Part shown: positions 37,610-46,925 of the stretch, piece after piece | Position numbering within the stretch: the stretch's first letter is position 1 | Layout: the number at the start of each line of letters is the position of its first letter | NCBI RefSeq assembly: GCF_033723955.1 | Contig: NZ_CP137555.1 | Coordinates: forward strand, 3,774,001-3,838,000 | Direction of reading: 5' to 3' | Source of the DNA: Microbulbifer pacificus | GTDB taxonomy: Bacteria; Pseudomonadota; Gammaproteobacteria; Pseudomonadales; Cellvibrionaceae | DNA length: 64,000 bases | Notes under the pieces: model-generated | Database searches by the model: none | Told to the model about the DNA's origin: nothing | Seen by the model: the letters and a program-made list of their open reading frames with translations, nothing else | Position numbers and translations under genes: made by a program

Positions 37610-39592
37610 ATGAATAAGAATAATTGCCGAGTATTATTGGTCACTTCCGACCCCGATTTTGGTCAGCGCTGGGTGGCGGAACTTCAGCCCCTGGCAGACA
37701 ACGATGCCGAAGCCCCCGTGGCACTGGATTTCAAGCACACACACGCCGATGGGTTGATTGGCTACCTGGCGTGCGGTGAAACCCAGGTAGTGGTGCTGGA
37801 CGATGCCGGTACGCAAGCGGAAGACGTGGCTGCGGTTCGCGGATTGTTGCGCGGACAGCGGGCGGAAATCGATTGTGTATTGCTGACCGGTGCGGACACC
37901 CCCGAAGTGGATGAATTTGAGTGTGTCATTTCCCGGGCGGAATCCAATTACGGTGTCGTCTACCGTACCTTGCGGCGAATTTTGCTGGAGCGCATAAGTA
38001 CTCCGTTTGCCGATGCGCTGCGGGAGTATGTCTATGCGGCGAAGGATTCCTGGCATACACCGGGTCATTCCAGCGGCGACAGCCTCAGCGGCAGCCCGTG
38101 GATTGCAGATTTCTACCGCTTTATGGGCGAGCATATTTTCAACACAGATCTGTCTGTCAGTGTAAAGATGCTGGACTCGCTGATGGACCCTATCAGCGTC
38201 ATCCGCCAGGCCCAGCAGAGTGCGGCGCGGACCTTTGGTGCTGAGCACAGTTACTTTGTCACCAACGGTACGTCCACGTCGAACAAAATTGTTCTGCAGC
38301 ACCTGCTGCGCGCGGGCGACCGGGTGATCGTCGACCGCAATTGCCACAAGTCCGTGCATCACGCGATGATCATGAGCGGCGCTTTACCGGTATATCTCGA
38401 ATCCTCGGTTAACCAGCGCTACGGTATCTACGGCCCGGTTCCGCAATCCGAGATTTTCTCCGCGATCGATGCCAATCCTGGTGCGCGCCTGCTGGTGCTT
38501 ACCTCGTGTACCTATGATGGACTGCGATATGACCTCAAGCCGATCATCCAGCGCGCCCATGCCGCAGGGCTGTTCGTGCTGATCGATGAGGCCTGGTATG
38601 CCCACGGTCGTTTCCATCCGCAGCTGAGACCCACGGCGCTCGAGTGCGGGGCGGATTTCGTCACACAGTCCACCCACAAAATGCTGTCCGCGTTCTCACA
38701 GGCCAGCATGATTCATGTGGGCGACTTTTCCTGGCGTAAACAAACCATGGATGATGCCGGGGGGGCGGAATTTGATGCGGCCGGATTCCGTGAAGACATC
38801 AACATGCACACGTCTACCAGCCCGCAGTACGGCATGATTGCCAGCCTGGATGTCGCCCGCAAACAGATGAGTATCGAGGGCTATTCGGTGCTGAGCCGGA
38901 CTCTCGCCTTTGCCGATGAAATCCGGCGCCATGTGGACGATGCCACGGTGTTTCGCAGCCTGGGGGCGGATGACCTCTGTGGTGAGGTGCTCGCTGCGGA
39001 CGGTATCCGGCTCGATCCTAGCAAGGTCACCATCGATGTGGGGTGTGCGGGGGTGTCTGCGCCGGCGGCACAGGCGCGACTGTTTACCGAGTTTGGTATC
39101 CAGGTGGAGAAAAACACCCACAATACACTGTCATTCCTCGTCACCATCGGCACCACCGAGAGCAAAGTTCTGCGGTTAAAGCAGGCATTGCGGCGGTTGT
39201 CGGAGGATGCCCAGAGCAATACCGTTGCCGAACCCGAATTGGCCAAGAACTCCGGCCAGAGCCTGCCCGCACTCAGCAGTATTGATGCACTGCCGCGCAG
39301 TGCCTACTTCGCGCGCGGCGAAAAGCTTGCGTGGGCGGGGGAAGGGCGCGAGGCGCTGATCGGCCGTATTGCCTGTGATGAAGTGGTGCCGTATCCGCCG
39401 GGAATCCCTCTGCTGGTACCCGGGCAGCGCATCACTGCAGAAATCCTTGATGCCATCATTGCCTTTACCAGTGAACGTAAGGACCTGGAAATGCATGGCG
39501 TTCGCAGTGTCGGGCAGGAGCCGGCGCTACGTGTATTGACCCCTGCCGAAGCTGCTGTTGCAGAGAGTGAGTTACGCTCGCTATTGGCGTGA
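37610..39592 (+). CDS. Class-I (fold-type I) Orn/Lys/Arg decarboxylase
   Basis: A 660-residue PLP enzyme. Residues 1-125 form a response-regulator-like wing domain (VLLVTSDPDFGQRW). The catalytic domain begins at DSWHTPGHSSGD (147-158). The Asp that pairs with the pyridine nitrogen is in LIDEAWYAHG (Asp326) and the PLP lysine is Lys357 in STHKMLSAF. A C-terminal domain ends near residue 655. The chain is shorter than the E. coli inducible enzymes (about 710-755). Substrate choice among lysine, ornithine and arginine cannot be read from sequence. In this locus the obvious substrate pool is diaminopimelate or lysine freed from murein. AGAGGT precedes the ATG and the antiporter gene is directly upstream. 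Confidence 0.92.
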   Translation: MNKNNCRVLLVTSDPDFGQRWVAELQPLADNDAEAPVALDFKHTHADGLIGYLACGETQVVVLDDAGTQAEDVAAVRGLLRGQRAEIDCVLLTGADTPEVDEFECVISRAESNYGVVYRTLRRILLERISTPFADALREYVYAAKDSWHTPGHSSGDSLSGSPWIADFYRFMGEHIFNTDLSVSVKMLDSLMDPISVIRQAQQSAARTFGAEHSYFVTNGTSTSNKIVLQHLLRAGDRVIVDRNCHKSVHHAMIMSGALPVYLESSVNQRYGIYGPVPQSEIFSAIDANPGARLLVLTSCTYDGLRYDLKPIIQRAHAAGLFVLIDEAWYAHGRFHPQLRPTALECGADFVTQSTHKMLSAFSQASMIHVGDFSWRKQTMDDAGGAEFDAAGFREDINMHTSTSPQYGMIASLDVARKQMSIEGYSVLSRTLAFADEIRRHVDDATVFRSLGADDLCGEVLAADGIRLDPSKVTIDVGCAGVSAPAAQARLFTEFGIQVEKNTHNTLSFLVTIGTTESKVLRLKQALRRLSEDAQSNTVAEPELAKNSGQSLPALSSIDALPRSAYFARGEKLAWAGEGREALIGRIACDEVVPYPPGIPLLVPGQRITAEILDAIIAFTSERKDLEMHGVRSVGQEPALRVLTPAEAAVAESELRSLLA

Positions 39593-39725
39593 CATAAATG
39601 GGCGTGTGACCGGTAGAGCGGGAGTGCGTTGCAACCACATTTTGAGACCGACACCGGAGCAGCCGATTTTCGCGCTCAGGCTCCGGTGCGTCGGTCGCCT
39701 TTCAGAATTATTGTCGAGCTTTTTT

Positions 39726-40895
39726 ATGTTGAGACTCACTGCCGCCTTTGCGTTTCTGTTGTTGCAGCTTTCCGCGCGGGCGTTGGCAGCGCCGGAGATC
39801 CACACCGGTGCTGAACAGCCGGAGGCATATTTACCACTGCTGAAATCGCATCAGGTGGGCCTGGTCGTCAATCAGACATCGCGGGTAGGTGAGAAGCATC
39901 TGATCGATTACTTGCGTGAGCGGCAGGTTGAGATCAAGCGTATTTTTGCGCTCGAGCACGGGGTGCGCGGGAATGTGGAGAATGGGGGAGCGGTAGCGGA
40001 TGGCATCGATGGCCCCAGCGGACTTCCCATTGTCTCCCTGTATGGCGGCCATTATGCGCCCGCAGAGGAAAGTCTCGCGGACCTGGACTGGCTGTTGTTC
40101 GACATCCAGGATGTGGGAGTTCGCTTCTATACCTATATCAGTTCACTGCATTACCTGATGCAGGCCTGTGCGGATCACGATATTCCCCTGTTGGTACTGG
40201 ATAGGCCGAACCCCAACGGTGATTATGTCGATGGGCCGGTGCTGGAACCGCAATTCCGCAGCTTTGTCGGCATGCACCCGATTCCGCTGGTGCACGGTAT
40301 GACCGTGGGCGAGCTGGCACAGATGATCAACGGCGAAGGCTGGCTGGAAAACGGGGCCAAGTGTCAGCTGACGGTGATTCCTGTTTCCGGGTATCACAAG
40401 CAGATGGCTTACAGCCTGCCGGTCAGGCCCTCTCCCAACCTGCCCAATGATTTATCCATTCGCCTATATCCATCGCTGGGACTGTTTGAAGGTACCACGG
40501 TGAGTGTGGGGCGCGGCACGCCGTTTCCGTTTCAGGCACTCGGGCATCCGGCGGATCGGCAGGGCCAGTTCAGCTTTACCCCGGTACCGGTACCGGGCGC
40601 CAGTGAAAATCCCAAACACAATGGCGAACGGCTCAGCGGTGATGACCTGCGAGAGACCGACGCTCGCACTCGGTTCAGCCTGACACCGTTACTGGACTGG
40701 TTGCAACGCACCGGTGAAACGCCGGAGCAGTTTTTTTCACGCGCGGCGTTTTTCGACAAGCTTGCCGGTACCGATACTTTGCGCAAGGCGGTAATGGCCG
40801 GCAAGAACGAGCAGGAAATCCGGGCCATGTGGCAGCCCGCCCTTGCTGCGTTTCGCGAGCGACGGCAGCACTATCTACTCTATCCTGAGGAGTAA
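39726..40895 (+). CDS. namZ: NamZ, exo-beta-N-acetylmuramidase (DUF1343, GH171)
   Basis: A 389-residue exported protein (signal cleavage near RALAA|PE) of the DUF1343 family, now known as NamZ. It cleaves non-reducing-end MurNAc from peptidoglycan glycan fragments. Conserved stretches in order are VVNQTSRVG, LEHGVRG (Glu77-His78), FDIQDVGVRFYTY, VLDRPNPNG, PSPNLP and GTTVSVGRGTPFPFQ. The start is the ATG at 39726; the open frame extends further 5' without a better site. It follows the decarboxylase gene by 133 bases. NagZ and NamZ together would degrade a de-peptidated GlcNAc-MurNAc chain alternately from its non-reducing end to monosaccharides. Confidence 0.94.
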   Translation: MLRLTAAFAFLLLQLSARALAAPEIHTGAEQPEAYLPLLKSHQVGLVVNQTSRVGEKHLIDYLRERQVEIKRIFALEHGVRGNVENGGAVADGIDGPSGLPIVSLYGGHYAPAEESLADLDWLLFDIQDVGVRFYTYISSLHYLMQACADHDIPLLVLDRPNPNGDYVDGPVLEPQFRSFVGMHPIPLVHGMTVGELAQMINGEGWLENGAKCQLTVIPVSGYHKQMAYSLPVRPSPNLPNDLSIRLYPSLGLFEGTTVSVGRGTPFPFQALGHPADRQGQFSFTPVPVPGASENPKHNGERLSGDDLRETDARTRFSLTPLLDWLQRTGETPEQFFSRAAFFDKLAGTDTLRKAVMAGKNEQEIRAMWQPALAAFRERRQHYLLYPEE

Positions 40896-40898
40896 GGA

Positions 40899-42089
40899 TT
40901 GATCCGGCAACATATCGACAACATTCTCGCGCAGGTTCCCAGCGGTCGCCTGATGTCCGTGGACCTGCTTCGGGGGCTGGCCATTGCCGCCATGGTACTG
41001 GTGAATAACCCCGGTAACTGGTCGTATGTTTACGGTCCTATGGCCCACGCGGAGTGGGATGGCTGGACACCAACAGATGTGATCTTCCCGCTGTTTTTGT
41101 TTGTGGTCGGCGTTTCGATGGTGCTGTCTTCCGGGCGGTCGGGTGAATTTCCCGCGGTGGGTCGCACGCAATGGGGCCGTGCTGCAAAGCTGTTTGCTCT
41201 CGGTTTGTTCCTCGCCGTGTTTTTCTACAACTTCCGGGATACCTCTTACAGCTGGTTTGCGGATCGTATAGAAGGTATTCGCTGGCTGGGCGTCCTGCAG
41301 CGCATCGCGCTGGTGTACATCATGGCCTGTTATCTGGTGCGCTGGCTGTCAGTCAAAGGCCTGGTGGTGGCAGCAGTGCTGTGCAGCCTGGGCTCCTGGT
41401 TACTGATGCTGCTGGTACCGTACCAGAATGCAGCTGGAGAGACGTTTCAAGGGCAGCTGCTATTTGGCAACCACTTCGCCGCGTGGCTGGACCAGTGGCT
41501 GCTGGGAAGTGAGCACCTCTACTATCGGAGCGCAGAACCTTTCGCGTTTGACCCGGAAGGTGTACTGACCACGCTGCATGCTGTTTCCACCTGTCTGATC
41601 GGCGTACTCGCGGGGCTCGCGTGGAAATATAGCGGAGTGGATGCGGCCAGCCAGCGTCGCCTGTGCCGCAACTGGCTGCTGGCGGGAGCGCTGATGTTGC
41701 TGGCTGGACAGCTGCTGCACCCGCTGGTGCCGATCAACAAAGCACTCTGGTCCCCGAGTTTTGTGCTGGTGACCGCGGGTGTTTCGTCAATGTTATTGGC
41801 CGGTCTCTATTATCTGGTGGATATTCGCGAGCGTCGCCGTGCGTTGGCACCGCTGCTGGTTTTTGGTGTCAACGCCATTGCCCTGTTTATGCTGGCCGGA
41901 GTAGTGGGCCGGCTACTGATTATGATTCCTGTGGGTGAGTCCAGCTTGAAAGGCTGGTTGTATCAGAATGCCTATCAGCCGGTATTCGGTAATTACGCTG
42001 GCTCTCTTGTCTTCGCCATATCCAGCTTGATGGTGTTTTACTGGGTAATGTGGCAAATGTACCGTCGCCGCATTTTCTGGAAAGTGTGA
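40899..42089 (+). CDS. NagX-like polytopic membrane protein (COG4299/DUF5009)
   Basis: A 396-residue inner-membrane protein with about 10 hydrophobic segments, of the family that includes human heparan-alpha-glucosaminide N-acetyltransferase and bacterial NagX. The N-terminal signature is SVDLLRGLAIAAMVLVNNPG followed by DVIFPLFLFVVGVS. NagX genes accompany N-acetylglucosamine catabolism in Shewanella and Xanthomonas; transport of the amino sugar or transmembrane acetylation has been suggested. The start is probably the TTG at 40899. GAGGAG at 40887-40892, inside the end of namZ, is a strong ribosome binding site for it, and the ATG at 40953 has none. Only 3 bases separate it from the namZ stop, so translation is coupled and the protein probably handles a sugar released by NamZ. 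Confidence 0.88.
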   Translation: MIRQHIDNILAQVPSGRLMSVDLLRGLAIAAMVLVNNPGNWSYVYGPMAHAEWDGWTPTDVIFPLFLFVVGVSMVLSSGRSGEFPAVGRTQWGRAAKLFALGLFLAVFFYNFRDTSYSWFADRIEGIRWLGVLQRIALVYIMACYLVRWLSVKGLVVAAVLCSLGSWLLMLLVPYQNAAGETFQGQLLFGNHFAAWLDQWLLGSEHLYYRSAEPFAFDPEGVLTTLHAVSTCLIGVLAGLAWKYSGVDAASQRRLCRNWLLAGALMLLAGQLLHPLVPINKALWSPSFVLVTAGVSSMLLAGLYYLVDIRERRRALAPLLVFGVNAIALFMLAGVVGRLLIMIPVGESSLKGWLYQNAYQPVFGNYAGSLVFAISSLMVFYWVMWQMYRRRIFWKV

Positions 42090-42167
42090 GTTACCCAGGT
42101 TTTCCCACCGGCAAAGGCGATTCTAATGGCTTTGTGACCAGATATTTTTGAACACAAAGCCAGTCAA

Positions 42168-43511
42168 TTAGTCACTCTGCAGCGCATCGATAGGGTTGAG
42201 CCGCGAAGCCTTGATGGCCGGATAAACACCGAACAGCAGGCCGATAACCGCGCATACGGTAAACGAGAGCAAAACCGCGTGCAGGGACCAGGAAATGGCC
42301 CAACCCGCGTATAGGGCGATAACCTCCGAAAGCACCACACCAAAGATGATGCCCAGCAAACCGCCGAGAGTGGCAATGGTAAAACTCTCCACCAGATACT
42401 GATTGCGAATATCCCGCTGAGTGGCTCCGATGGCGCGGCACAGGCCAATTTCGCGGGTGCGTTCGAGCACGGTCGCGAGCATGATATTCATAATGCCGAT
42501 GCCACCCACCAGTAGAGAAATCCCAGCGACACAGGACATCACAATATTGAAAATCGTCTGTGTTTCCATTTTCTGCGCCATCAGTGCGGCGGGCACCACC
42601 AGCGCATAATCCTGCACACTGTTGTGGCGGCGCTCCAGCAGGTGGGAGATGGCGCGGGCGGCCTGTTGCGCATCGGTCTCCGGATACAATTGGAATTTAA
42701 GTTCGGTGACCTCCGGAGAAAGTTTCTTGTGAGAGAAACGCTGCATGGCGGTGGCGAACGGAATAAATATTTGTTCACGCTCGGCACCGAGGCGAACACC
42801 TTCGAAATTCGTATTTTTTACGAACGGTGAATCCAGCACGCCGACAACTTCAAACCACAGGTGATTGATCTTGATGCGGTGACCCACTGCATTTGCCGAA
42901 GGGAATAGCTGACGCGATACATCCTCTCCCAGAACCGCAACCTGAGCCAGTAGACGCTCATCGTCTTCCGTAAGCAGGCGACCACTGGCCAGCTGGTAGG
43001 GGGTGAGCTGGAAATATCCCTGGTTGACGCCGCTGGCACTGGCGCTGCTCTTTCCACTTTCACTCAACACCGCGTAGGTATCTATCGTTTTCTGCGCCGC
43101 AACGGCCTGCACGAAGGGCAGGGTGGTCAGTGCGACTTCACCATCCCTGAGGCTCAGGCCACTGGACTGCTTGCGCTGTTCGTAGAGGTCCTTGTTGTCA
43201 AGGTCGGTGCTCTTCACGATCAGGTTGTTGAGGCCCATAGTCTCAATCATGCGCAGGGCTTCCTGCTCTGCGCCCTTGCCGATATTTAGCATGGCGATCA
43301 CCGCACCCACCCCGAATATCATTCCCAGCAGTGTCAGCAGAGTGCGCAATTTGTGTTGTGATAACTCCGCCAAGGCTTCGCGAAAGGTAACCAGCAGCGA
43401 CCTGAGATTGGCGCGCAGGGCGCGCACACGCACATTTCCAGTTGGAAATTTAGTCTGCTTCAGGTTCGATGACGGTGAGGAACTTGGAGGCGGTATTGTT
43501 GAGTCGTTCAT
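42168..43511 (-). CDS. MacB/FtsX-type ABC transporter permease
   Basis: A 447-residue MacB-type permease with four membrane helices. The first (about residues 57-76, LLTLLGMIFGVGAVIAML) is followed by a MacB_PCD periplasmic domain (about 80-310), and three helices close the protein. EIGLCRAIGA and YPAIKASRLNPIDALQ are the usual coupling-helix and C-terminal FtsX motifs. Proteins of this type drive mechanotransmission with a periplasmic adaptor and a TolC-like exit duct. Here the ATPase is a separate gene (46913-47593). This is the last gene of the operon, and its ATG overlaps the stop of the preceding adaptor by 4 bases. No outer-membrane duct gene is in the window. Confidence 0.93.
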   Translation of the reverse strand: MNDSTIPPPSSSPSSNLKQTKFPTGNVRVRALRANLRSLLVTFREALAELSQHKLRTLLTLLGMIFGVGAVIAMLNIGKGAEQEALRMIETMGLNNLIVKSTDLDNKDLYEQRKQSSGLSLRDGEVALTTLPFVQAVAAQKTIDTYAVLSESGKSSASASGVNQGYFQLTPYQLASGRLLTEDDERLLAQVAVLGEDVSRQLFPSANAVGHRIKINHLWFEVVGVLDSPFVKNTNFEGVRLGAEREQIFIPFATAMQRFSHKKLSPEVTELKFQLYPETDAQQAARAISHLLERRHNSVQDYALVVPAALMAQKMETQTIFNIVMSCVAGISLLVGGIGIMNIMLATVLERTREIGLCRAIGATQRDIRNQYLVESFTIATLGGLLGIIFGVVLSEVIALYAGWAISWSLHAVLLSFTVCAVIGLLFGVYPAIKASRLNPIDALQSD

Positions 43512-44800
43512 CCCTGATCCCCTTCGCTGACGGCGGTAATCTGTGTGCCTACATCGAACAGGGCTATGCGATCACCAGGCGCCAGCCCCTCGATCACTTC
43601 GACGTGGGTAGGCGTTCGGTTACCGATAGTGACAGCATGCCGGTGGAATTTTCCGGATGCGAAGCGATACACGAACGCACCTGCACGATCTTGAAACAGG
43701 CACTGTGAAGGGATTTCGAGGCGCTTGTTGGCATCACTCACCTGAATTTTTGCACTGACGCCTCGCCCCAGCCTGAAAAATTGTGGGTGCTGCTGGTCAA
43801 ACCTTGCGACCACTTCGTAAAACTTGAGTGGGTTGCCCCGTTCTATGGTGGCCGGCGCTTCGCTTACGGACTCAATTATTGCGGAGAATCTCTGCTCGGG
43901 CATCGAGTCGAGCCACAGTGTAACGGGCTGCCCCTTGGCTAGACCGGTGGCTTCGCGATCGGCCACATGAAGGCGGGCCTGCATCTGACGTATATCCGGC
44001 AGATCTGCAACCTTGCGGCCCGGCCAGATTTGCGTGCCGACCTGGGGTTTGTCGCCGCGCCAGTTCGCCTCATAGGTGAGTAATCCGTCGTGGGGAGCCT
44101 GTATTTCCAGTGCCGACAAACCGAGGTCCAGTCGCTCAAGCTTGTCGCGGTGCTTGCGTTCCTGGGTTGACAGCACATCAATTTCTCCCCGTGCGGTGTC
44201 GGCAAAACGGTCCTTTTGCCAGTCGAGGAAGTCCAGTTTTGCTCCGAGGTAGCGTGAGTCCAGTTGGTCATCGAGAATTTCAATACGGGATTTAATGCGC
44301 TCGTCGTCGATGGCATAGCGCTCGGCAAACGCCTTTTCTGCGGCAACCTGCTGGATATCCTGAAGGACTTTGCTCTGCTCAGATTCAAGAGAGCCTTCCT
44401 TTTCCCGCAGGTCTTCCAGTGAGAGTGCCAGATCGCCCTGGGCCTGTCGCCGGTCCGCCTGCATGAGTTCACCGCCGAAACGCACGATCACCTCACCTTT
44501 CTTGACCCTGGAGAACTCCGGAGCAAGCCATGCGATAAACTTGGGCGGACCGGATACCGGGGCGGTGATGACGGTGGAGTTTATGGCTTCGAGGTCGCCA
44601 TGTGCGGGTAGGAATACCGCCTGCTCACGATAAGCGACCGTGTGTACCAGCTGCGCTTCCTCAGGATTTTCACAGCCGCCCAACGGTAATGTTGCCAGCG
44701 GAATCAGCAGACATACGATGTGTCGGAGAGCAGGGCGCCGGTGTATGGCGCGCTGACGAGAGAAACTACAAAGGGCTTTGTTTTCGGCGCTGTGAATCAT
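43508..44800 (-). CDS. Periplasmic adaptor (HlyD/MacA-like) lipoprotein 3
   Basis: A 430-residue membrane-fusion protein with lipobox LGGC (Cys43). A biotinyl-lipoyl-like half near VITAPVSGPPKFIAW and a long helical hairpin (about residues 115-245, rich in Glu, Lys and Gln) lead to the second lipoyl half, ALEIQAPHDGLLTYE. Beta-barrel and membrane-proximal domains follow (GRGVSAKIQVSD, VTIGNRTPTHVEVIEGLAPGD). It is the only one of the three adaptors in the operon with a complete MacA-like C-terminal domain. It overlaps both neighbours by 4 bases. Confidence 0.9.
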   Translation of the reverse strand: MIHSAENKALCSFSRQRAIHRRPALRHIVCLLIPLATLPLGGCENPEEAQLVHTVAYREQAVFLPAHGDLEAINSTVITAPVSGPPKFIAWLAPEFSRVKKGEVIVRFGGELMQADRRQAQGDLALSLEDLREKEGSLESEQSKVLQDIQQVAAEKAFAERYAIDDERIKSRIEILDDQLDSRYLGAKLDFLDWQKDRFADTARGEIDVLSTQERKHRDKLERLDLGLSALEIQAPHDGLLTYEANWRGDKPQVGTQIWPGRKVADLPDIRQMQARLHVADREATGLAKGQPVTLWLDSMPEQRFSAIIESVSEAPATIERGNPLKFYEVVARFDQQHPQFFRLGRGVSAKIQVSDANKRLEIPSQCLFQDRAGAFVYRFASGKFHRHAVTIGNRTPTHVEVIEGLAPGDRIALFDVGTQITAVSEGDQG

Positions 44801-45891
44801 CGCGAAACCTCGACGATTTCCCCTTGGGGCGGCACGTTATCGGCGGTCGGCAGGTTGATCACTGCGGTCATGCCCGGGCGCAATTCGGTTTCTGCCGAGC
44901 TGAGGGTTACACGCAAATCGATTACCCGGCGGCGGTCATCCCGCGCGCGGTCGCGCACCACGTTGCCGAGCTCCGCCACTTCTCCCTGCAGGCTGCTCCC
45001 GGCAATGCCATCGAGCACAAGGCTCACCGGTGCGCCGACCGCAAAGCGGGTCTTGTCGGCCTCATCGATCTGTGCGCGAAACTGCATCTGGCTGAGGTCG
45101 GATATGTCGAGTACCGGCTGGCCAAAGCGGACCGAGTCACCCTCCGAGGGCTTCTCACCTTCCCAGTTGGGGACGTACTGCACCAGCCCCGCGATGCTCG
45201 CGGTGACCTTTAATTTTGCTACTTCATCTTGCAACACGCTTACTTCTTGTTTGAGCCGCTGTACTTTCCGCTCTGCGAGGGAGATGGTCAGTGCACCTGT
45301 GTTGCGGTGCAGCTTGGCCATGGCCTGGGCTAGCTCAAGATCGTTGCTCGCAACCTGGTAGTCGATCTGCGCCTTGCGGCGCTCATTGCGCGACATGGAC
45401 TGGTCCAGGATTTCCGATTTGCGACGGTTTTTTTCGTACTCCGCGCGCTTTTCTTCAATCGCCAGCGCATCGTCACGCTCGGTGCGAGTCTCCTGTAATT
45501 GGCTATTTTCCAGCTCGCTCTCGGCCTGTTTCAGCTCCGCCTGTTTGTCCTGCAGGGCGTCCTTTATTGGCTTGTCATCAAACGCCACCACCAGATCGCC
45601 CACCGATACATAGCTGTTTTCGGGAATCAACGTCTTGATGTTGTAGTTCCACATGCGGGAAATCGACGGCGGTGCGACCCTCACCGAGCGGGCGGCAGCT
45701 AGCTCACCATTGATTGCGAGATCTTGAATCTGGAGACCTGATTTATCTGCGTCGACGATTTCCGCTTCACTGCAACCGGTCAGGCTGGCGGCGCTGATGA
45801 GGGTAGTGAGACTGGCTGCGCAAAGCAGCAGGCAACGGCCAGGATTGCCTTTTCGCGCAGATATGCGTTTGGGATGGGGGAGGGCGGTCAT
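44797..45891 (-). CDS. Periplasmic adaptor (HlyD-like) lipoprotein 2
   Basis: A 364-residue adaptor with lipobox LTGC (Cys40). After a lipoyl half (IPENSYVSVGDLVVAFDD) comes a coiled-coil hairpin of about 140 residues (KQAELKQAESELEN and onward). The second lipoyl half (VTASIAGLVQYVPNWEGEKP) and a beta-barrel domain ending in LRPGMTAVINLP follow. It lacks the C-terminal membrane-proximal domain seen in adaptor 3. Start and stop overlap the neighbouring genes by 4 bases, so translation is coupled. Confidence 0.88.
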   Translation of the reverse strand: MTALPHPKRISARKGNPGRCLLLCAASLTTLISAASLTGCSEAEIVDADKSGLQIQDLAINGELAAARSVRVAPPSISRMWNYNIKTLIPENSYVSVGDLVVAFDDKPIKDALQDKQAELKQAESELENSQLQETRTERDDALAIEEKRAEYEKNRRKSEILDQSMSRNERRKAQIDYQVASNDLELAQAMAKLHRNTGALTISLAERKVQRLKQEVSVLQDEVAKLKVTASIAGLVQYVPNWEGEKPSEGDSVRFGQPVLDISDLSQMQFRAQIDEADKTRFAVGAPVSLVLDGIAGSSLQGEVAELGNVVRDRARDDRRRVIDLRVTLSSAETELRPGMTAVINLPTADNVPPQGEIVEVSR

Positions 45892-46925
45892 TCTCTCATC
45901 TCCATTTCGATGCGTGCACCCATGCCGGGCAAAAGCTGAAAGGGAGTTTCTCCAGTAAGAGTGAATTCCATGCGATAAAACAGCCCGGGTCCCCAGCCAT
46001 TTCTTTTTTCCGGCTGAGTGGCGACAGCCGTGAGGGTGACGCCTAGTGGCTGGTTTGGGTAGGCGTCAAATATCAAGGTGCCTTGCATGGCATCGACGAC
46101 TCGATCCACATCGATTTCGTGCAGCCACGATTCAATATACAAGTGCTGCAGCGAGGGTATTTCTGCGATTACCCACGAAGGTTGCGCGGTCATACCGACG
46201 AATACCCGCTCGCCAGTCCAGGGGTGCTTGCCATAGATCACCGGGCCCCGTCGCTCTGCCTTGAGACTCATGTCGCTCAGGCGCTGCTCCAGCATCGCCA
46301 GTTTGTCCTTGGAGCGTTCAATGAGGATTCGCTGCTTTTCCAGGGCGACTTCCCGGGCCAACCGTGCCTGCACCAGTGCTTCTTTCGCCTTGTGCACGCT
46401 GGTTATCGCCTCTGTGACGGCTACCTGGTATGACTCATGCTCAAATTTGCTGAGGAATTTGTCCGGTATCGCCGCATCGATACGTGCCTTTTTTAGCAGC
46501 AGCTGTTCGCGCTTAAGTGCATATTCATTTGCCAGCAGGGTTTCGGCATGCTTGCTTTTTTCCTGCTGTAATTTTTCCTCTGCGGTAGTGAGGGCGACGG
46601 TCTCTGAAGTGAGTTGCCCCTGCAATTGGGCACCATCAAACACGGTGACAATCTCACCGGCTTCCGCTACCTGGCCCTCGGGCATCAGCCATTGTAGTTC
46701 TACCCGCCAATTATCGGTCATTGGGGATAGGAATTGTTGGCTGTTACGGGCGCGAACCTCTCCCGACAACAACAGCGGAGTGGAAAATTCGAACCCGCGG
46801 CCGGGCATGGCGATAAGCAAGAGGCTGGCCCAGAGCAGGGATTTCACTCGCCCTCTCCCGGCGCGTGACGCGCGTTGCAACCTGGACATTAATGAAATCT
46901 GCGAGTTGTACTTCAGGCTGGGCAC
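45888..46925 (-). CDS. Periplasmic adaptor (HlyD-like) 1
   Basis: A 345-residue adaptor anchored or exported by an N-terminal hydrophobic segment (about residues 28-41). It has a lipoyl-like edge (WLMPEGQVAEAGEIVTVFD), a helical hairpin of about 150 residues, and a beta domain ending in LLPGMGARIEMEM. Unlike the other two it has no lipobox. The start is GTG at 46925 with GGAGG 8 bases upstream, lying inside the end of the ATPase gene (13-base overlap). An ATG at 46889 is an alternative without a ribosome binding site. It is the most divergent of the three adaptors. Confidence 0.82.
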   Translation of the reverse strand: MPSLKYNSQISLMSRLQRASRAGRGRVKSLLWASLLLIAMPGRGFEFSTPLLLSGEVRARNSQQFLSPMTDNWRVELQWLMPEGQVAEAGEIVTVFDGAQLQGQLTSETVALTTAEEKLQQEKSKHAETLLANEYALKREQLLLKKARIDAAIPDKFLSKFEHESYQVAVTEAITSVHKAKEALVQARLAREVALEKQRILIERSKDKLAMLEQRLSDMSLKAERRGPVIYGKHPWTGERVFVGMTAQPSWVIAEIPSLQHLYIESWLHEIDVDRVVDAMQGTLIFDAYPNQPLGVTLTAVATQPEKRNGWGPGLFYRMEFTLTGETPFQLLPGMGARIEMEMRE

